From Diphasiastrum complanatum (Eukaryota; Streptophyta; Lycopodiopsida; Lycopodiales; Lycopodiaceae), in assembly GCA_029204225.1 (NCBI GenBank), contig CM055101.1:62316171-62380170 (forward strand): DNA of 64,000 nt, written 5' to 3'. The notes beneath the pieces are model-generated. The model was not told where the DNA came from and searched no databases. It saw nothing but the letters and a program-made list of their open reading frames with translations. The number at the start of each line of letters is the position of its first letter. Position 1 is the stretch's first letter. The position numbers and the translations under genes are program-made. Positions 61,327 through 64,000 of this stretch are shown piece by piece.

Positions 61327-62018
61327 CTATTGCTTTGCGACATCTATAGTGATGTATTGACATGAAGAACAAATTGTGTGATGGTTTTTTTTTATGAGAT
61401 TCATGGTGAGATTAGGCACAAAAAGTACAGTGGATCCAACACCAATCGGTACACTACCAATTCCTTCTATCTTGCATCTACCATTATTAGGAATGGAGAT
61501 GAACTTTCTAGATCCATTGTAAGATGCAAGATGAGTGAAATTTTTTCTTGAACTAGTCATATGAGAACTAGCTCCACTATCTATCCACCATGCATTTCCA
61601 TCTTCAAAACTAGAAGAAGAGTACATTGACATCATGAGAGATTCTTCCTCATAACTCCCTTCTACCTCACCTTCACTCTCTTTAGTAAGATTAGCTTGCT
61701 TGAGGAACTTTTTCTTCTTGAAACAATTAGAAGCAAAATGTCCCTTCTTACCACAAAAGAAACAAAATGTCCCTTCTTACCACAAAAGAAACACTTCTGT
61801 TGGATTTTCAAGTTGTTGATGATTATGATCTCACACATGTCTGAACACCTCTGTCTGTACTCAAGATGGATCAAATCATCATGATTTTGACCCCTTCTGA
61901 TCTCAAAATCCACTTGATAGCAAACTATGTCCAAACTAGCTCTCAAAACGTTGTTTTCTCTAGCAATTTTCATCAAGCATGATGTCTGCCATCCATCCTT
62001 AGGAAAGATCTGATACCA
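61327..62018 (-). pseudogene. Copia element E gag-protease fragment and PBS
   Basis: PBS on the minus strand at 62018-62007 (TGGTATCAGATC). Downstream, a CCHC knuckle begins CFFCGKKGHF and is broken by a 29-bp tandem duplication (61735-61763, 61764-61792) that shifts the frame. Protease: NAWWIDSGASSHMTSSRKNF, RCKIEGIGSVPIG and VLFVPNLTMNL. Similarity ends near 61375, so integrase, RT and RNase H are lost. The gag N-terminal domain is also missing: only about 200 bp separate PBS and knuckle. Confidence 0.85.
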
Positions 62019-62990
62019 TGTGTACTTTTCACACATGCGTGTGATTGATCTTCTAAGGTGTGTGTGATTGCACATGAAACTATCTCTTGACTGTAGCTAC
62101 CAATCTATCTTGACAAGGCTTCAAGGCAAGAGCACACAAGCATGCATCTACCCACCAAAGAGCTATCACAAGCTATCATTCACATATTGAGAAGTTTATT
62201 GATGAGAAACTAAGTTCAAAAACAGGTTGCTCTCGGGTAGAGAGAGAAAATTGAGCTTACACACTCGAGTATAGAGAGAACATAGACAACATGGAAATTT
62301 TTTTAAGTATTGGAGCCAATTCTCATCAAAACTTCATTACTTCAGGTACGTACAAAGGAGACCTCTTTCAAATAGAGCTAGCTCGAGTTCTTGCATGTGG
62401 AAATGCACTCATTTGATTGGACCCCATTGATTGATCATGATTGGACCTCTAGATATGCACCTCTCATCGTGATTGGACCTCATGATCTCCACCTCACAAT
62501 TTAATTGGGCCTCATGATGTGCACCTATAAACATGACTGATCAACATATAATGCACCTCTTAAAGTGATTGGCCTTGTGATCCATGCCTCCTAAATGTGA
62601 TTGGGCCAAATAGATGCATTTCAATCCTAACATCATGTGACAAATGTCACTATCTCACTAGAACTCAAGATTAAGGCCTATTGACTATTCAAACTCATCA
62701 TGAATGGACTAAAATGATTAGGCCTACCCTCCACATGTGGGAACATGCTCCACACATGTGAGATTCACATATGTACATAATGATGAGAAAATATCAAGCT
62801 AAATTTTGCTAAATCTTCGCATAGTCTGCTCTTGATGGAGGCTTGTGCATTCACTCTTGGCCTAGATGTAATGTTTGGATTGATTTGGATGTTTAATTTT
62901 CACACATTAGAACTTTCAAGTGTCCTTTCTAACAATTTCAAACATTGCACTTAGACAAATGATCATCTAGATTCAGGCTTCTACTCCTGA
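62019..62990 (-). repeat. 5' LTR of element E
   Basis: In element orientation the LTR ends ...GTACACA immediately before the PBS. It holds GCTCTCGGGTAGAGAGAGAA on + and repeated TGATTGGACCTC words. The outer (right) end is not certain; about 62990 is a guess from the change in composition. Confidence 0.55.
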
Positions 62991-64000
62991 TTTTTTCTAT
63001 TTGGCTAGTAACTCCCTCTCTTGTTAGACTCTTGGCACTTTACAAAAAACCTCACCACTCTCTCATAATACCAAAATTTTTCTTCGTGATTATAGTGAAA
63101 CCTTTGAAAATGAACATTTACATTAGTAGCTCCTTCATTATTAAAAAGGAATTGTAGAGAAATCCACAATTTCATCCCAAATCTCAAGTCTTTTCATGGC
63201 ATTTTTTTTCTAAGTAAGGACATTCTCCCTCACAAGCTAATAAATAGATTAAATTATTTATTCCAACTCTTGAATTTCACACTACATCCTCCTCCTCACT
63301 CAACATCAACCTAGCCATTGCCTTCTCCTTGAAATGTCCAATTCTCACTCTTCTTCCATGATCTTTGGAAATTAAAAGGACCTCATAGACGCCCCAATCA
63401 CTCAACCCTTCACCATAAGACCTTTTTTTCCTTTACCTAGCTAAATATCAAATCATGATGGGGCAAGGGAGTATGGAGAACGCGAGCGGAGAAGAGAGCA
63501 GGAATATTTGTGGAATAGCTCTCCCGCTACAATGGGCTACTAGATGCAAAACAGTCTAATAGATTGTTTATGCTAAGTGTAATCACAGCTTAAATGTTCT
63601 GTTGCCCAAGAGGATCTTATAAATTAATTCATACTCAGGAAAAAAAAAAAATGAGTACAGTCCACTAAAGAGATTAGAAATGGTTTGAGGTATTACTAGA
63701 TTTTTGAATTCAATAAGAAGTTCAATTCTGAAATAGATGGAAGAGCAGTATGATAGCACAAGTTCCTCAGGCGTCAAAGACAACCATTGTCTAATCAGGA
63801 ACTGAGGAGTCGTAGACGTCCGTGTTCTGATCAGAGTGAGTGAACAAATGTTATCAAACAACAATGAAGTGCATTCAAATCACAACAAGCATTTTTCTAC
63901 GTTATACACAGATAGAAAAGCGTGCTGTTGCTATATTACACTAAAGCACAACGAAATAGCAGTTACAACCAGAATGATGGCATAACTAGGAGGCTCAAAA
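62991..64000. other. AT-rich end of window, no gene recognised
   Basis: No supported coding feature. A minus-strand stretch at about 63786-63835 (NTDVYDSSVPD then stop, after a possible CAG acceptor) could be a last exon of a gene outside the window, but is too short to call. Confidence 0.4.

Noticed and set aside
63583-63864. 93-codon minus-strand frame and possible last exon (NTDVYDSSVPD)
   Set aside because: Too short and without supporting upstream exons in the window; kept only as a note.

Overview
The window is nuclear DNA of a land plant, most likely a seed plant. Three host genes have plant-type proteins and GT-AG introns. The rest is dominated by Ty1/copia and Ty3/gypsy LTR retrotransposons, a CACTA transposon relic, a small Helitron and long CT/TA microsatellites. 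I cannot name the species. No CRISPR, rRNA or tRNA gene, or bacterial-type operon was seen.

Host genes. (1) 39-2575 (+): last five exons of a YEATS-domain protein of the YAF9/GAS41 family, whose 5' exon(s) lie outside the window. (2) 10808-12828 (+): complete four-exon gene for the core spliceosomal protein Sm G (80 aa). (3) 34040-25081 (-): complete seven-exon mitochondrial malate dehydrogenase (339 aa) spread over 9 kb, with a copia gag relic in its largest intron. The three genes are functionally unrelated (chromatin, splicing, central metabolism). I joined exons by eye from splice sites, reading phase and family conservation.

Mobile DNA. 5.5-8.7 kb: a 341-bp foldback element and a decayed copia element carrying a second LTR-like insert. 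15.7-20.3 kb: a gypsy reverse-transcriptase relic split by copia element A (minus strand, 5-bp target duplication). 21.0-22.3 kb: 3' end of another copia element (minus). 35.7-42.7 kb: a three-level nest, in which copia element C (two LTRs, perfect 5-bp target duplication, gag-protease ORF but almost no pol) sits nine bases inside the LTR of its relative D, which itself follows the primer-binding site and leader of a third element G. 42.8-45.2 kb: CACTA transposase fragments joined to a copia RNase H and 3' LTR. 45.4 kb: gypsy gag relic (minus). 46.1-53.0 kb: a local duplication whose second copy is interrupted by element B, the same family as A, with both LTRs and a decayed gag-pol. 57.1-57.5 kb: copia gag/protease relic with an internal 59-bp duplication. 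58.4 kb: a 206-bp Helitron. 59.9-61.0 kb: two tandem-repeat fields. 61.3-63 kb: copia gag/protease plus LTR (minus).

I found no convincing new multi-gene system. The most unusual items are the gag-protease-only element C with its unrecognised 3' segment, the in-frame microsatellite in Sm G intron 3, the long foldback hairpin, the clean three-level insertion nest and the 206-bp Helitron.
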